The notes: generated by a model from the letters alone, not told the origin. DNA of 64,000 nt from Roseovarius mucosus DSM 17069 (GCF_000768555.3 NZ_KN293978.2:186001-250000); one strand, 5' to 3'. Counted from the first letter of the stretch, positions 45,623 to 56,847 are shown. Made by a program: numbers and translations.

Positions 45623-47950
45623 GTGAAGCGAGGGCACGGCGTGGCGTTTTTCCCGCAGTCAGGGGGGCAGTTTCAGCAAGCGGCGCTGCGGCTTGGCCCG
45701 CGTGCGGGAATATTGGGGCTGGCGGCGGTGCTCTTTGCGGTCACGGCGCTGCTGCTGCCGCCCGGACAGGGCCAGCGGCTGCTTTGGCTGGTGGGGGCCA
45801 CGCTCGGGTTTGCCGCACTGTGGATCGTGATGATCAACGCACGCAGCAAACAGCGCGCCGCGGGGCAACGGCAGGTGGTTACGGGCCTGGCACAGGAGAT
45901 GCTCGAGGCGGACCCGGTGCCGCTTGTTCTGGCCGAGGTCGAAGGGCGTCTCGTTCATGCCAACGCCGCCGCGCGGCGGCTATTGGCGGCGGACCGGGCC
46001 ACCACGCTCGCGGGGGCGCTGCGCGAGGTTATGGCCAATCCCGGCCCTATTCTCTTTCGGATGGAAACGCGTGCCTTGGCCAAGGGGGCGTCGGTCGAGG
46101 ATCTTGTGACCCGGGGCGGGCATCTGCGGATCAGCGTGCATCGCTCGGGGGCCGATCATTTTCTGTGGCGGATCGAGACATCCACCGAGCATACCCCGCG
46201 CGACGCCGAGGCGCAGACCCTGCCGATGCTGACCCTTGGCCGTCGCGACGCCGTATTGTTCATGAATGCTGCGGCGCGTGATCTGGTGGGGGAACGGGTG
46301 CGGACGTTGGACCGGCTTTGCGTCACGCCGCCGCTGCGCCCCGGTGAGGTCAATGACATCGCCACCCCTGACGGCCCCGCGCCCTGCCTTGTGGTGGTGC
46401 GCGAGGGCACGGCGGGGCGACGTGAGATTTTCCTCTTGCCCGGGGTCGAGGAGGGCGCGCGTGCGCCGGACGGCTGGACATTTTTCGATGCCTTGCCGGT
46501 CCCTCTCTTGAAGCTCTCGGCGCAGGGGTTGATCCAGCTCTCGAACCGGCCCGCGCGCGAATTGCTGGGGCTTGAGAGCGTGGCCGACCTGAGCCTGGGC
46601 GATACGCTGGAGGGGTTGGGGCGGTCGATCACCGACTGGTTGGGGGATGCGGCGGCGGGGCGCGGCACGGTCCATGCCGAATTTCTGCGCGTGCGTCGAG
46701 AGGACCGCGAGGTCTTCGTGCAGGTCACGCTGAACCGCACGATGGAGGCGGAGGAGCCGGTTTTGATCGCGGTGCTGAGCGATGCGACCGAGCTCAAGAC
46801 GCTGGAGGCGCAATTCGTCCAAAGCCAGAAGATGCAGGCGATCGGCCAACTCGCCGGGGGGGTTGCGCATGATTTCAACAATCTCCTGACCGCGATTTCA
46901 GGGCATTGCGACCTCTTGCTCTTGCGGCACGATCAGGGGGATCCCGATTTCGGTGATCTCATGCAGATCAATCAGAATGCCAACCGTGCAGCCGCCTTGG
47001 TCAGTCAATTGCTGGCCTATTCGCGCAAGCAGACGCTGCGCCCCGAAGTGATCGATCTGCGCGACACCCTGGCGGACCTCACGCATCTGCTCAACCGGTT
47101 GGTGGGGGAGAAGATCGCCCTCTCGCTCAGCCACGATCCAACGCTGGCGGCTATTCGCGCCGACAAGCGACAGTTGGAACAGGTGTTGATGAACCTCGTG
47201 GTGAATTCGCGCGATGCGATGCCGACGGGGGGCGATATTCGGATCGTCACCCAGAATGTGACCTTGACCGAGCCGCTGTGCCGGGACCGGGCGGTGGTGC
47301 AGCCGGGGCGCTATGTCTCAGTGCAGGTGATCGACGAAGGCGCGGGGATCGCGCCGGACAAGCTGCAAAAGGTGTTCGAGCCGTTTTTTACCACCAAACG
47401 TCTCGGCGAGGGCACCGGGCTTGGCCTTTCTACCGCCTATGGCATCGTCAAGCAGACCGGCGGGTTCATCTTTGTGGATAGCACGCCGGGAGAGGGCACC
47501 TGTTTTCAATTGCTGTTTCCGGCCTATGCGGGCGAGGAACGTGGCCCCCATGAGGGGCCGCGTCTGGCCCCCTCTGAGACACGTGGCAGTGGCGTGGTGC
47601 TGCTGGTGGAGGACGAGGCTCCGGTGCGGGCCTTTGCCAGCCGGGCGCTGCAACTGCGTGGCTTTACCGTGCTCGAGGCGGAGTCGGCCGAAGATGCGCT
47701 GGAAATCCTCGACGATGCGGACCTGCATGTGGATGTGTTTGTCACCGATGTGGTGATGCCCGGGATCGACGGGCCCGGCTGGGTGCGGCAGGCGCTGACG
47801 CGCCGGCCTGCGGCGCGGGTTGTGTTCATGTCAGGCTATGCCGAAGAAACCTTCGGCGACCGGCAGGCGTGTATTCCGCAGTCGGTGTTCCTGCCCAAAC
47901 CCTTTTCGCTCAATGAATTGACAGAGACGGTGCAGCGCCAGTTGATGTGA
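45623..47950 (+). CDS. cckA: Hybrid histidine kinase CckA
   Basis: Cell-cycle kinase that, through ChpT, controls CtrA phosphorylation in alphaproteobacteria; 775 aa. Two N-terminal membrane helices (about 30-70) are followed by PAS-like sensor regions, the kinase core with His416 ([13 protein letters not shown]), N box [13 protein letters not shown] boxes DEGAGI and [15 protein letters not shown], and a receiver domain with Asp709 ([12 protein letters not shown]). GTG 45623 is preferred because GCAGGA precedes it; the TTG at 45596 lies beside the CtrA site. Confidence 0.93.
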   Translation: MKRGHGVAFFPQSGGQFQQAALRLGPRAGILGLAAVLFAVTALLLPPGQGQRLLWLVGATLGFAALWIVMINARSKQRAAGQRQVVTGLAQEMLEADPVPLVLAEVEGRLVHANAAARRLLAADRATTLAGALREVMANPGPILFRMETRALAKGASVEDLVTRGGHLRISVHRSGADHFLWRIETSTEHTPRDAEAQTLPMLTLGRRDAVLFMNAAARDLVGERVRTLDRLCVTPPLRPGEVNDIATPDGPAPCLVVVREGTAGRREIFLLPGVEEGARAPDGWTFFDALPVPLLKLSAQGLIQLSNRPARELLGLESVADLSLGDTLEGLGRSITDWLGDAAAGRGTVHAEFLRVRREDREVFVQVTLNRTMEAEEPVLIAVLSDATELKTLEAQFVQSQKMQAIGQLAGGVAHDFNNLLTAISGHCDLLLLRHDQGDPDFGDLMQINQNANRAAALVSQLLAYSRKQTLRPEVIDLRDTLADLTHLLNRLVGEKIALSLSHDPTLAAIRADKRQLEQVLMNLVVNSRDAMPTGGDIRIVTQNVTLTEPLCRDRAVVQPGRYVSVQVIDEGAGIAPDKLQKVFEPFFTTKRLGEGTGLGLSTAYGIVKQTGGFIFVDSTPGEGTCFQLLFPAYAGEERGPHEGPRLAPSETRGSGVVLLVEDEAPVRAFASRALQLRGFTVLEAESAEDALEILDDADLHVDVFVTDVVMPGIDGPGWVRQALTRRPAARVVFMSGYAEETFGDRQACIPQSVFLPKPFSLNELTETVQRQLM

Positions 47951-47981
47951 CGCTGACGGCGGAGGTGGAGGGGCGCGATGC

Positions 47982-48635
47982 TCAGGTCTGCGCGTCTGGC
48001 TCTGGTTTTTCTCGGGCGGGCAGAGGCGTGTAGTTGCCACCTGCACCGATCCCGGACCAGAGCGTGAAATCCGCGGCATATTTGCGTTGCAACCGCGCCT
48101 CGATTCGGGGCGAGAGGGTAAGTGGCAGGGCAGGTGAGCGGTTGAGCGGCGCGGGCTCGACCGCCACGCCAAGCCGGGCGGAGAGAAAGCTGCGCAGCCC
48201 CGCCTGATCCTCGTAGCGGAAAAGATGGGTGACATGGGCCCCGCTGCGTTGGGGTTCCAGGAACTTGGCCTGACTGCCGACCCGTGCGCAGGGCGGCGGC
48301 TCGCCGGTGCAATAGGCGCTCACGAAGTCATCGAAGCTGAGCCCCTCGGTGCTGTTGGCGTGACCGGCAAGCTCCGGGCGCTGCCGGTAGCGATACCAAC
48401 TCCCGAGCCAGTCGCGCGGTTCGCGCATCACGGCCGCAATGTCAAACGCCCCGTCAAAGAACCGCTCGATCATCGGGCGAAAGAATCGGTTGTAGCGAAA
48501 CACCGGCGCATGTTTGAGCTCGGGCGGGGCCGAAACGGCCATGGCGGCATAAGGGGCGAGGGCGGTCTCATAGGCGGTGCTGCCGGTCTTGGGAACCGAC
48601 AGGAGCACCAACCGCGCCTTGGAAAACACCAACAT
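47982..48635 (-). CDS. Sulfotransferase-family protein
   Basis: A 217-aa predicted sulfotransferase with an intact 5'-phosphosulfate loop PKTGST at residues 15-20. The second motif is MREPRDWLGSWYRYR, the usual 3'-phosphate-binding RxPxxxxxSxY-type region. It converges on cckA with a 31-base gap and diverges from recA. The acceptor substrate is unknown; envelope glycans are possible. Confidence 0.85.
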   Translation of the reverse strand: MLVFSKARLVLLSVPKTGSTAYETALAPYAAMAVSAPPELKHAPVFRYNRFFRPMIERFFDGAFDIAAVMREPRDWLGSWYRYRQRPELAGHANSTEGLSFDDFVSAYCTGEPPPCARVGSQAKFLEPQRSGAHVTHLFRYEDQAGLRSFLSARLGVAVEPAPLNRSPALPLTLSPRIEARLQRKYAADFTLWSGIGAGGNYTPLPAREKPEPDAQT

Positions 48636-48726
48636 TTGCGCCTCTCGCCCTGAAATTACATCGGTTTCGACTTGTGTAAACTACTTGTTAATCTTGCGAG
48701 CGGAAAGTGGGGCCACCAGAATTTTC

Positions 48727-48775
48727 TTGAAATGTTCGCATTTTGTCCGCATAGAGGTGAGAACAAGAGGTGAAC
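48727..48775 (+). promoter_or_regulatory. recA promoter with LexA boxes
   Basis: TTGAAA (48727-48732) and CATAGA (48750-48755) are separated by 17 bp. A perfect alphaproteobacterial LexA box, GAACAAGAGGTGAAC, lies at 48761-48775, just after the -10 element. A degenerate second copy, GTTC-N7-GTCC, lies at 48734-48748 within the spacer. Confidence 0.8.
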
Positions 48776-48826
48776 GCAGGCAATGATTGCTGCCCGTGAC
48801 AGGGTGTGGAATAAGGGGCTGAACAA

Positions 48827-49900
48827 ATGGCAACGGCAGATCTTCTCTCGATGGACAACAAGCGGAACGCGGACAAGCAAAAGGCGCTCGACAGCGCGCT
48901 GGCGCAGATCGAACGACAGTTCGGTAAAGGCTCGATCATGAAGCTGGGCGGCGACAATGTCATCAAGGACATCGAGGCCACATCGACCGGATCGCTGGGC
49001 CTTGATATTGCCCTTGGCATCGGCGGTATTCCCAAAGGGCGGATCGTGGAGATTTATGGCCCCGAAAGCTCTGGCAAGACCACACTCACGCTGCATTGCG
49101 TGGCGGAGGAGCAGAAGAAAGGCGGGGTTTGCGCCTTTGTCGATGCCGAACATGCGCTTGATCCGGTCTATGCCCGCAAGCTCGGGGTTGATCTGGACGA
49201 ATTGCTGATTTCACAACCGGATACGGGCGAACAGGCACTCGAGATCGTCGATACATTGGTGCGCTCGGGTGCGGTGAGCATGATTGTGGTCGATTCCGTG
49301 GCCGCCCTGACACCCAAATCGGAGCTTGAGGGGGACATGGGCGACAGCAGCGTCGGTGTGCATGCCCGTCTGATGAGTCAGGCAATGCGCAAGCTCACGG
49401 GGTCGATCAGCCGCACCAATTGCACCGTCATCTTCATCAACCAGATCCGCATGAAGATCGGCGTGATGTTCGGCAGCCCTGAAACCACCACCGGGGGCAA
49501 TGCGCTGAAATTCTACAGCTCCGTTCGTCTGGATATCCGGCGCATCGGCTCGATCAAGGATCGCGACGAGGTGGTGGGCAACTCGACCCGCGTCAAGGTG
49601 GTCAAGAACAAGGTGGCACCGCCCTTCAAGCAGGTTGAATTCGACATCATGTTCGGCGAGGGGATCAGCAAGACGGGAGAATTGATTGATCTCGGGGTCA
49701 AGGCCGGCGTGGTCGATAAATCCGGCAGCTGGTACAGCTATGGCGACCAGCGGATTGGGCAGGGGCGTGAGAATACCAAGACCTTTCTGCGTGACAATCC
49801 TGCCCTCGCGATTGAGATCGAGGACAAGATCCGAGCCTCGCATGGGCTTGATTTCCACATGAGCGATAGCTCTGACGACGGCGATATCATGGAAGCCTGA
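48827..49900 (+). CDS. recA: Recombinase RecA
   Basis: DNA strand-exchange protein and SOS co-protease, 357 aa. Walker A is GPESSGKTT at 78-86. Other motifs are [13 protein letters not shown], the L1 loop [10 protein letters not shown] and the L2 region [15 protein letters not shown]. The C terminus is acidic. ATG 48827 follows a LexA-controlled promoter. A strong terminator lies 31 bases after the stop. Confidence 0.99.
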   Translation: MATADLLSMDNKRNADKQKALDSALAQIERQFGKGSIMKLGGDNVIKDIEATSTGSLGLDIALGIGGIPKGRIVEIYGPESSGKTTLTLHCVAEEQKKGGVCAFVDAEHALDPVYARKLGVDLDELLISQPDTGEQALEIVDTLVRSGAVSMIVVDSVAALTPKSELEGDMGDSSVGVHARLMSQAMRKLTGSISRTNCTVIFINQIRMKIGVMFGSPETTTGGNALKFYSSVRLDIRRIGSIKDRDEVVGNSTRVKVVKNKVAPPFKQVEFDIMFGEGISKTGELIDLGVKAGVVDKSGSWYSYGDQRIGQGRENTKTFLRDNPALAIEIEDKIRASHGLDFHMSDSSDDGDIMEA

Positions 49901-49930
49901 GCGCCGCTTGGGCAAATCGTGACAGACCTC

Positions 49931-49960
49931 AAAAGGCTCGGGCGATGCCCGGGCCTTTTT
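49931..49960 (+). terminator. Rho-independent terminator after recA
   Basis: AAAAGGC-T-CGGGC pairs with GCCCG-G-GCCTTTTT around a GAT loop, giving a 12-bp GC-rich stem with one central mismatch and a T-run. Confidence 0.88.
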
Positions 49961-50037
49961 CTTGCGGTGGACATGCCCGGACGGCCCCGTTAAATCAGCG
50001 GAACGCAGGCCCACACACGCCCCGGAAAGAGATGCCC

Positions 50038-52713
50038 ATGCCCACGCTGAATGAAATCCGTTCCACCTTTCTGAGCTTCTTCGAGCGCAACGATCACCGT
50101 GTTGTCGACAGCTCGCCGCTTGTGCCGCGCAACGATCCGACGTTGATGTTCACAAATTCCGGCATGGTGCAGTTCAAGAACTGTTTCACGGGGGTAGAGC
50201 ATCGTGATTACGTGCGCGCCACCACCAGCCAGAAATGTGTGCGTGCGGGTGGCAAGCATAACGATCTGGACAATGTGGGCTATACCGCGCGGCATCACAC
50301 CTTTTTCGAGATGCTGGGCAATTTCAGCTTTGGCGATTATTTCAAGGAACAGGCGATCCCCTATGCGTGGGACCTCTTGACCAAGGATTTCGGGATCGAC
50401 AAATCCAAGCTCTTGGTCACGGTTTACCATACCGATGACGAGGCGGCGGGCATCTGGAAGAAATACGCGGGCCTCAGCGATGACCGGATCATCCGGATCA
50501 AGACGGATGACAATTTCTGGTCGATGGGCCCGACCGGCCCCTGTGGCCCCTGCACCGAGATTTTCTATGATCATGGCGACAGCATCTGGGGCGGCCCTCC
50601 GGGCAGCGCCGAGGAAGATGGTGACCGGTTCATCGAAATCTGGAACCTCGTCTTCATGCAGAACGAGCGGTTCGAGGATGGCTCGATGCGGGCGCTTGAC
50701 ATGCAGTCGATCGACACGGGCATGGGGCTTGAGCGGATCGGGGCGCTCTTGCAGGGCAAGCACGACAATTACGACACCGATTTGATGCGCAGCCTGATCG
50801 AGGCGAGCGCGCATGTGACGAGCCAGGACCCCGATGGACCGGGCCGGGTGCATCATCGGGTGATCGCGGATCACCTGCGCTCGACCTCGTTCCTGATGGC
50901 GGATGGGGTGATGCCTTCGAACGAGGGACGCGGCTATGTGCTGCGGCGGATCATGCGGCGGGCGATGCGGCATGCGCATATGCTTGGCGCGAAGGATCCT
51001 GTGATGCATCGGCTGGTGCCGGCGCTGGTGGCGCAGATGGGGCAGGCATTCCCCGAACTGGGTCGGGCGCAGGCGATGATCGAAGAGACACTGAAGCTGG
51101 AAGAAACGCGGTTCAAGCAGACGCTGGAGCGCGGATTGCGCCTGCTTGATGAAGAGGTGACAGGGCTGGAAGAGGGGGCGGCGCTGCCGGGGGCAACGGC
51201 ATTCAAGCTCTATGACACCTATGGTTTCCCCCTCGACCTCACGCAGGATGCGCTGCGCGAGAAGGGGCGCGAGGTGGATACCGACGGTTTTGACGCCGCG
51301 ATGGCCGAGCAGAAGGCCAAGGCGCGGGCGGCCTGGGCCGGCACCGGCGAGGCGGCAGATCAGGCCGTGTGGTTCGATATTGCAGAGGAAAAAGGCGGAA
51401 CGGATTTCCTCGGCTATGACACGGAGCGGGCCGAGGGGCAGATCGTGGCCTTGGTGCGTGATGGGGCGCGCGTGACCGTGGCGGCCGCAGGAGAAAGAGT
51501 GCAGATCGTGTTGAACCAGACGCCGTTTTACGCGGAATCCGGCGGGCAGGTCGGTGATAGTGGCCTGCTCAAGACCGAGAGTGGCCAGGTGCGTGTGACC
51601 GACACCAAGAAAGTGGCAGGTGTTTTCGTGCATGTTGCCGTGGTGGAAACGGGCGAGGTCAAGGCGGGGCAGGCCGCTCAGTTGGAGGTGGATCACACCC
51701 GCCGCAGCGCCATCCGGGCCAATCACTCGGCGACGCATCTCTTGCATGAGGCGTTGCGCGGTGCGCTTGGCGAGCACGTGGCGCAGCGCGGATCGCTCAA
51801 TGCCGAGGATCGGTTGCGGTTCGATTTCAGCCACACCAAGGCGCTGAGTGCCGAGGAGTTGGAGCGGGTCGAGCGCGAGGTCAACGATTATATCCGCCAG
51901 AATGCGGCGGTCGAGACGCGGATCATGACCCCCGATGACGCGCGGGCACTTGGGGCGCAGGCGCTATTCGGTGAGAAATACGGCGACGAGGTGCGGGTCG
52001 TGTCGATGGGGCAGGCCGAGGGATCGGGCAAGGGGGCCGATGGGCGGACCTATTCGATCGAGCTGTGTGGCGGCACGCATGTGCGGCGCACGGGCGATAT
52101 CGGTGTCTTCGTCGCACTTGGCGACTCGGCGTCGAGTGCCGGTGTGCGGCGGATCGAGGCGCTGACCGGGGCGGCGGCGTTCGACTATCTGAGCGGGCAG
52201 GCGGCGCGTCTGGGGCAGGTGGCCTCGGAGTTGAAGGCGCGGCCCGAGGATGTGGCAGAGCGCGTGAAGGCGCTGATGGACGAGCGGCGCGCGCTGGCCA
52301 ATGAGGTGGCGCAACTGCGCCGCGAGCTGGCGATGTCGGGCGGGGCCGGGCAAGGTGGCGGTGCCGCGCCGCTTGAGGTGGGCGGTGTCAAGGTTATCGC
52401 GCAGGTGCTCTCGGGGGTGCAGGGCAAGGATCTGCCGCCGCTGATTGACGAGCATAAGGCGCGGCTTGGCTCTGGTGCGGTCTTGCTTATTGCGGATACC
52501 GGCGGCAAGGTGGCTGTGGCGGCGGGCGTGACCGAGGATTTGACCGACCGGATTTCGGCGGTCGAGATGGTGCGCGCGGCGGTGGCCGAACTGGGCGGCA
52601 AGGGCGGCGGTGGCCGCCCGGACATGGCGCAGGGCGGCGGCACGAGCATGGACGGGGCCGAGGCGGCGATTGCGGCGGCGACCGGGGTTATCGAGGGGGT
52701 CATGACCTCCTAG
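50038..52713 (+). CDS. alaS: Alanyl-tRNA synthetase
   Basis: Class II synthetase charging tRNA-Ala, 891 aa. The catalytic core begins [14 protein letters not shown] and includes the motif-2 region [14 protein letters not shown]. The editing domain zinc ligands appear as [13 protein letters not shown] and CGGTHV. The C-terminal domain carries the DHHA1-like region ending [15 protein letters not shown] 50038 is favoured over 50032 because GGAAAGAG then has normal spacing. Confidence 0.98.
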   Translation: MPTLNEIRSTFLSFFERNDHRVVDSSPLVPRNDPTLMFTNSGMVQFKNCFTGVEHRDYVRATTSQKCVRAGGKHNDLDNVGYTARHHTFFEMLGNFSFGDYFKEQAIPYAWDLLTKDFGIDKSKLLVTVYHTDDEAAGIWKKYAGLSDDRIIRIKTDDNFWSMGPTGPCGPCTEIFYDHGDSIWGGPPGSAEEDGDRFIEIWNLVFMQNERFEDGSMRALDMQSIDTGMGLERIGALLQGKHDNYDTDLMRSLIEASAHVTSQDPDGPGRVHHRVIADHLRSTSFLMADGVMPSNEGRGYVLRRIMRRAMRHAHMLGAKDPVMHRLVPALVAQMGQAFPELGRAQAMIEETLKLEETRFKQTLERGLRLLDEEVTGLEEGAALPGATAFKLYDTYGFPLDLTQDALREKGREVDTDGFDAAMAEQKAKARAAWAGTGEAADQAVWFDIAEEKGGTDFLGYDTERAEGQIVALVRDGARVTVAAAGERVQIVLNQTPFYAESGGQVGDSGLLKTESGQVRVTDTKKVAGVFVHVAVVETGEVKAGQAAQLEVDHTRRSAIRANHSATHLLHEALRGALGEHVAQRGSLNAEDRLRFDFSHTKALSAEELERVEREVNDYIRQNAAVETRIMTPDDARALGAQALFGEKYGDEVRVVSMGQAEGSGKGADGRTYSIELCGGTHVRRTGDIGVFVALGDSASSAGVRRIEALTGAAAFDYLSGQAARLGQVASELKARPEDVAERVKALMDERRALANEVAQLRRELAMSGGAGQGGGAAPLEVGGVKVIAQVLSGVQGKDLPPLIDEHKARLGSGAVLLIADTGGKVAVAAGVTEDLTDRISAVEMVRAAVAELGGKGGGGRPDMAQGGGTSMDGAEAAIAAATGVIEGVMTS

Positions 52714-52723
52714 GGGAGGATGG

Positions 52724-53008
52724 ATGAGCGCCTATATCATTGCCCGGATTACCGTGACAAATCCGCAGGATTATCAATCCTATGCCAGCCAGACCGTAGC
52801 GACAGCAGAGAAATTCGGCGGGCGGTTTCTGGTCAAGGGAGGCGCGCAAGAGGTGCTGGAGGGCAATTGTCCCGACCGGCATGTCATCATCGAATTCCCC
52901 GACCGGGCGACGGCGCTGGCGTGGTATGGCTCTGACGCCTATCGGCGCATCTTGCCGCTGGCGCTGAACAGCAGCGAGCGTGATATTGTCCTCGTGGATG
53001 GTATTTAA
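52724..53008 (+). CDS. DUF1330 protein, first of two
   Basis: A 94-aa protein of the DUF1330 family (dimeric ferredoxin-like alpha+beta barrel, no established enzyme activity). It has the family pattern YIIARITVTNPQDYQSYA, GGRFLVKGG and IIEFPDRATALAWYGSDAY. GGAGGATGG precedes ATG 52724. It lies 10 bases after alaS and 24 bases before a paralogue. Confidence 0.88.
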   Translation: MSAYIIARITVTNPQDYQSYASQTVATAEKFGGRFLVKGGAQEVLEGNCPDRHVIIEFPDRATALAWYGSDAYRRILPLALNSSERDIVLVDGI

Positions 53009-53032
53009 CTGAAAAAACAGGAGATTTATGCG

Positions 53033-53320
53033 ATGCCAGCCCTCTGGATTGCCCATGTGACCGTGACCGATAGCGAGGCCTATGGGCGCTATGCCGCTCT
53101 GGCCGGACCGGCGATTGCCAAGCATGGCGGCGTGTTCATCGCCCGTGGGGGCCGGTTCGTGCAGTTGGAGGGCAAGGAGCGTCCACGCAATGTGGTGGCG
53201 CGGTTCCCGAGTGTTGAGGATGCTGAGGCCTGTTACCACAGCCCCGAGTATCAGGCCGCGCTCGATCATGCGCGGGGCGCATCCGAGCGGGAATTGGTGA
53301 TCGTCGAGATCACGGAATAG
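53033..53320 (+). CDS. DUF1330 protein, second of two
   Basis: A 95-aa paralogue of the preceding gene, with LWIAHVTVTDSEAYGRYA, GGVFIARGGRFVQLEG and VARFPSVEDAEACYHSPEY. The two share only the family pattern and differ over much of their length, so the duplication is old. AGGAG precedes ATG 53033. Function unknown. Confidence 0.88.
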   Translation: MPALWIAHVTVTDSEAYGRYAALAGPAIAKHGGVFIARGGRFVQLEGKERPRNVVARFPSVEDAEACYHSPEYQAALDHARGASERELVIVEITE

Positions 53321-53373
53321 TCTGGACCGGATGACGTCTGGCCCTAGGTCCTGCGTAGAAGCAGGAGTGGGCG

Positions 53374-53919
53374 ATGCGTATTTTATTGACAATTTGGCTG
53401 CTGGTGGCGGGCAACCTGGCCGGGGCTGCGGAGCTATCCGCGCTCAAGGCGCCGGGTGTCGTCGCCTTGATGCGGCATGCCTTGGCGCCAGGGACGGGTG
53501 ATCCTGCGGCGTTTCAATTGGGCGATTGTGCGACGCAGCGCAATCTGGATGCGCGGGGGCGGGCGCAGGCACGAGAGACCGGGGCGGCATTGCGGGCCGC
53601 GGGGGTGGCGTTTGATCACGTCTGGTCAAGCCGCTGGTGCCGGGCGCGTGACACGGCGCGGTTGATGGATATGGGGCGGGTGGTGGAACAGCCACCGCTC
53701 GATTCCTTTTATGCAGGTTGGGGCGATGCCGAGGGGCAAACCGAAGCGACATTGCGGATGATCGAGGCGCTGCCAGACGCTGCGCGGGTGCTGATCGTAA
53801 CCCATCAGGTCAATATCACGGCGCTTACCGGTCTTGGTGTGGGATCGGGCGAGATCATCGTGACGCGGCGGGGTCCATACGGGCTGATCCCCGTGGGCCG
53901 CTCTATGATTGCCCCCTGA
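53374..53919 (+). CDS. Exported histidine phosphatase-family protein
   Basis: A 181-aa member of the phosphoglycerate mutase-like superfamily. A signal peptide (MRILLTIWLLVAGNLAGA) predicts a periplasmic location. The catalytic His is in LMRHALAPGTGDP instead of the common RHGE, and the second His is in VLIVTHQVNITAL. WSSRWCRARDTA carries the conserved Arg. Substrate unknown. Confidence 0.88.
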   Translation: MRILLTIWLLVAGNLAGAAELSALKAPGVVALMRHALAPGTGDPAAFQLGDCATQRNLDARGRAQARETGAALRAAGVAFDHVWSSRWCRARDTARLMDMGRVVEQPPLDSFYAGWGDAEGQTEATLRMIEALPDAARVLIVTHQVNITALTGLGVGSGEIIVTRRGPYGLIPVGRSMIAP

Positions 53920-53921
53920 AA

Positions 53922-53949
53922 GCAAAAGCCCCGGCACGAGGGCCGGGGC
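53922..53949 (-). terminator. Terminator for typA
   Basis: GCCCCGGC and GCCGGGGC form a perfect 8-bp stem (53928-53935 and 53942-53949). Reading leftward, a TTTTGCT tail follows, so it serves mainly typA; it also separates the convergent phosphatase gene. Confidence 0.8.
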
Positions 53950-53957
53950 GATTGGTG

Positions 53958-55778
53958 TCAGTCCTTTTTCGACATGCGCTTGCGCTCATGCGGGTCGAGA
54001 TAGCGTTTGCGCAGGCGGATCGACTGCGGTGTCACCTCGACCAATTCATCATCGTCGATATAGGCGATGGCCTCTTCCAGGCTCATGGTGATTGGCGTGG
54101 TCAGGCGCACGGCCTCGTCTGTGCCGGAGGCGCGGACGTTGGTCAACTTCTTGCCCTTGAGGGGGTTCACCTCGAGGTCGTTGTCGCGGCTATGCTCGCC
54201 GATGATCATGCCGGTATAGACCTTGGCCTGTGCGCCAAGGAACATGCGGCCCCGCTCTTCGAGGTTCCAGAGGGCATAGGCGACAGCCTCGCCATTCTCC
54301 ATCGAAATGAGCACGCCGGCGCGCCGACCGGGGATCGGGCCGCGGTGCGGGGCCCAAGAATGGAACACCCGGTTGAGCACGCCCGTGCCCCGCGTGTCGG
54401 TGAGGAATTCGCCATGATAGCCGATGAGGCCGCGCGAGGGCACATGGGCGATGATGCGGGTCTTGCCCGCGCCCGAGGGTTTCATTTCGACCAGATCGCC
54501 GCGGCGGGGGCCAGTGATCTTTTCGATCACGGCGCCGGTGTATTCGTCGTCCACGTCGATGGTGACTTCTTCGATCGGCTCCAGCCGCTCGCCCTTGTCG
54601 CCTTCGCGCATGAGAACTTGCGGGCGGGAGATGCTGAGCTCAAAACCTTCGCGGCGCATGTTCTCGATCAGCACGCCCATCTGCAATTCGCCGCGCCCGG
54701 CCACCTCGAAGGCGTCGCCGCCCGGTGTGTCGGTCACTTTGATGGCGACGTTCGATTCGGCCTCTTTCATCAGGCGTTCGCGGATCACCCGGCTCTGGAC
54801 TTTTTTGCCTTCGCGTCCGGCAAGCGGGCTGTCGTTGATGCCGAAGGTGACGGTGATGGTGGGCGGATCAATCGGCTGCGCCTCGATCGGTTCCTCGACC
54901 GCGAGGGCGCAGATTGTATCCGCGACGGTCGCCTTGGACATGCCTGCGAGGCTGACGATATCACCGGCAGTGGCCTCTTCGATGTCCTGGCTGGAGAGGC
55001 CGCGGAAGGCCTGAATCCGGGTTACGCGGAATTGTTCGATTTTCTGGCCAATGCGGCTGAGGGCCTGCACGGTCTGACCCACCTTGAGGCGGCCCGATTC
55101 GACACGGCCCGTGAGCAGGCGACCGACAAAGGGATCGGCCCCGAGCGTGGTGGCCAACATGCGGAAATCCTCGTCGACATGCGCGAGTTGTTTCGGCGCA
55201 GGCACATGGTTCACGATCAGTTCGAACAGCGCGGAGAGATCCTTGCGCGGGCCCTCAAGCTCGTGATCGGCCCAGCCGGCGCGGCCCGAGGCATACATAT
55301 GCGGGAAGTCGAGCTGATCGTCATTGGCATCGAGCGAGGCGAAGAGATCGAAACATTCGTTCAGCGCGCGGTCGGGTTCGGCATCGGGTTTGTCGACCTT
55401 GTTGAGCACGACGATGGGACGCAACCCGAGGCGGAGCGCCTTGGAGGTCACGAATTTCGTTTGCGGCATCGGGCCTTCGGCGGCGTCGACCAGAAGGACA
55501 ACCCCATCGACCATGGACAGGATACGCTCGACCTCGCCGCCGAAATCGGCGTGGCCGGGGGTATCGACGATGTTGATGCGCGTCTTTTTATAGAGGACGC
55601 TGGTGGGTTTGGCGAAGATGGTGATGCCGCGCTCGCGTTCCAGATCGTTGCTGTCCATGGCGCGTTCGTCCACGGCCTGATTGGCGCGAAAAGCGCCGGA
55701 TTGTTTCAGCAATTGGTCGACGAGCGTGGTTTTGCCGTGGTCGACGTGGGCGATGATAGCGATATTGCGCAGATCCAT
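53958..55778 (-). CDS. typA: Translational GTPase TypA/BipA
   Basis: Ribosome-binding GTPase of 606 aa involved in ribosome assembly and stress or cold responses. G1 is HVDHGKTT at residues 11-18, G3 [14 protein letters not shown] and G4 NKVDKPD. Domains II, III and the TypA-specific C-terminal domain ([14 protein letters not shown] region) follow. ATG 55778 gives the standard [10 protein letters not shown] start with AGGA upstream; ATG 55799 is an alternative. The long open frame upstream is non-coding. Confidence 0.96.
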   Translation of the reverse strand: MDLRNIAIIAHVDHGKTTLVDQLLKQSGAFRANQAVDERAMDSNDLERERGITIFAKPTSVLYKKTRINIVDTPGHADFGGEVERILSMVDGVVLLVDAAEGPMPQTKFVTSKALRLGLRPIVVLNKVDKPDAEPDRALNECFDLFASLDANDDQLDFPHMYASGRAGWADHELEGPRKDLSALFELIVNHVPAPKQLAHVDEDFRMLATTLGADPFVGRLLTGRVESGRLKVGQTVQALSRIGQKIEQFRVTRIQAFRGLSSQDIEEATAGDIVSLAGMSKATVADTICALAVEEPIEAQPIDPPTITVTFGINDSPLAGREGKKVQSRVIRERLMKEAESNVAIKVTDTPGGDAFEVAGRGELQMGVLIENMRREGFELSISRPQVLMREGDKGERLEPIEEVTIDVDDEYTGAVIEKITGPRRGDLVEMKPSGAGKTRIIAHVPSRGLIGYHGEFLTDTRGTGVLNRVFHSWAPHRGPIPGRRAGVLISMENGEAVAYALWNLEERGRMFLGAQAKVYTGMIIGEHSRDNDLEVNPLKGKKLTNVRASGTDEAVRLTTPITMSLEEAIAYIDDDELVEVTPQSIRLRKRYLDPHERKRMSKKD

Positions 55779-55864
55779 GGGGTGTAGCTGTCCTGACATT
55801 GTTCGCCTGCGCCCTATACGCCGCGACGCGGAAAGACCAGAGGCAAAGCGCCCCTGAGGTTGGA

Positions 55865-56797
55865 TCATGCCGCGTGGTTGTGTCGCTTTGGGAACAGGGG
55901 GGTAACACGGGGCAGCGCCAGCATACTCGGACCGAGGCGTTGTGCCAAGGCACCGCTGCCCAGCTTGAAGCGTGCAAGGCCCGGAGCGTGCGTGGTATCT
56001 GCGGGGCCGAGATCGAGCCGCGCAATGCCGCGATCCGCCAGGGCATTGGCGGCCTGCCAGAGAAGGAGTGTGTGCGCCGAGCGACGACGTCCCTCCGGGC
56101 CGGTCCACCCGATGTGATAGGTGGCAGTGTCGCCATGGGTGAGGATCAGCAGATGCGCCACATGCTGCCCGCAGTGCTGCGCCGACCAGATCCGCGCGGC
56201 CCCTGGGTTTTGCGCGGCATAGGCCAGCGTAAAGGCCGCGGGCAGGGCGCGGTATCGGCGCGCGCGCTGTTGCGCGACCTCTTGGCTGAGCAGATCCCGG
56301 TGCGTGGCGGGATCGAATGCGGATTCATGGAGGATCAGCCCCGCGCCCTGAGCATGGCGCAGGCGGTTGCGCCATTTGCCGTGTTGGGCGGCGAGCCGTG
56401 CGGCGCGCGGCGGGCGAAGATCGAGGTTGGCCAGTGTCTGACCGGGGATGAGCGCGCGGTAGCCATGGCGGGCGAGGCAATCGCCCTCGTCTGCGCTGGC
56501 GGCATTGGCCAGCCAGGCGCCACCGGGCAGGGTCTGGGGCAATGCGCGGAGAAAGGCATCGCAGTCAGGACCAGGTAGATCCGATGCCCAGATCGGACCG
56601 CGCGGCATCCATGTGAAGGAGAGTGGGCCAAGGCGGCGGCGCACCACCTGCGCCTGAGCGATCGATTGGCCGCCTTGCGTGGCGCGAATGGTCTCTACGG
56701 TGACCCCTAATGCGCGGAGCGCGCGAGCATAGTGCGGCTGCTGATGCAGCGGGGCCATGCCGGGGGGCGGGGAGGGATCGCAGAGGTACAGGTCCAT
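55865..56797 (-). CDS. FemAB/GNAT-like acyltransferase
   Basis: A 310-aa protein of the FemAB-like/Acetyltransf_6 type. It has a central HGKWRNRLRHAQGAGL region typical of aminoacyl- or acyl-transfer GNATs, HVAHLLILTHGDTATYHIGW and a C-terminal LGPADTTHAPGLARFK. Homologues act on peptidoglycan precursors, cytochrome biogenesis or exopolysaccharides, so the substrate is open. A CtrA-type site lies 26 bases upstream. Confidence 0.72.
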   Translation of the reverse strand: MDLYLCDPSPPPGMAPLHQQPHYARALRALGVTVETIRATQGGQSIAQAQVVRRRLGPLSFTWMPRGPIWASDLPGPDCDAFLRALPQTLPGGAWLANAASADEGDCLARHGYRALIPGQTLANLDLRPPRAARLAAQHGKWRNRLRHAQGAGLILHESAFDPATHRDLLSQEVAQQRARRYRALPAAFTLAYAAQNPGAARIWSAQHCGQHVAHLLILTHGDTATYHIGWTGPEGRRRSAHTLLLWQAANALADRGIARLDLGPADTTHAPGLARFKLGSGALAQRLGPSMLALPRVTPLFPKRHNHAA

Positions 56798-56822
56798 GCG
56801 CCCGATCAGAGCGCAGGGACCG

Positions 56823-56837
56823 TTAAGGGCGCGTTAA
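56823..56837 (-). promoter_or_regulatory. CtrA-type site upstream of the FemAB-like gene
   Basis: Read on the minus strand, TTAACGCGCCCTTAAC matches TTAA-N7-TTAAC exactly (56837-56822). It ends 26 bases before the FemAB-like start at 56797, in the short gap after ssb. Confidence 0.55.
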
Positions 56838-56847
56838 AGCTCGGGCT

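Noticed and set aside
53718..55787. Open frame of 689 codons on the plus strand opposite typA
   Set aside because: It is antisense to an intact TypA with all GTPase motifs. The product has no recognisable domain.
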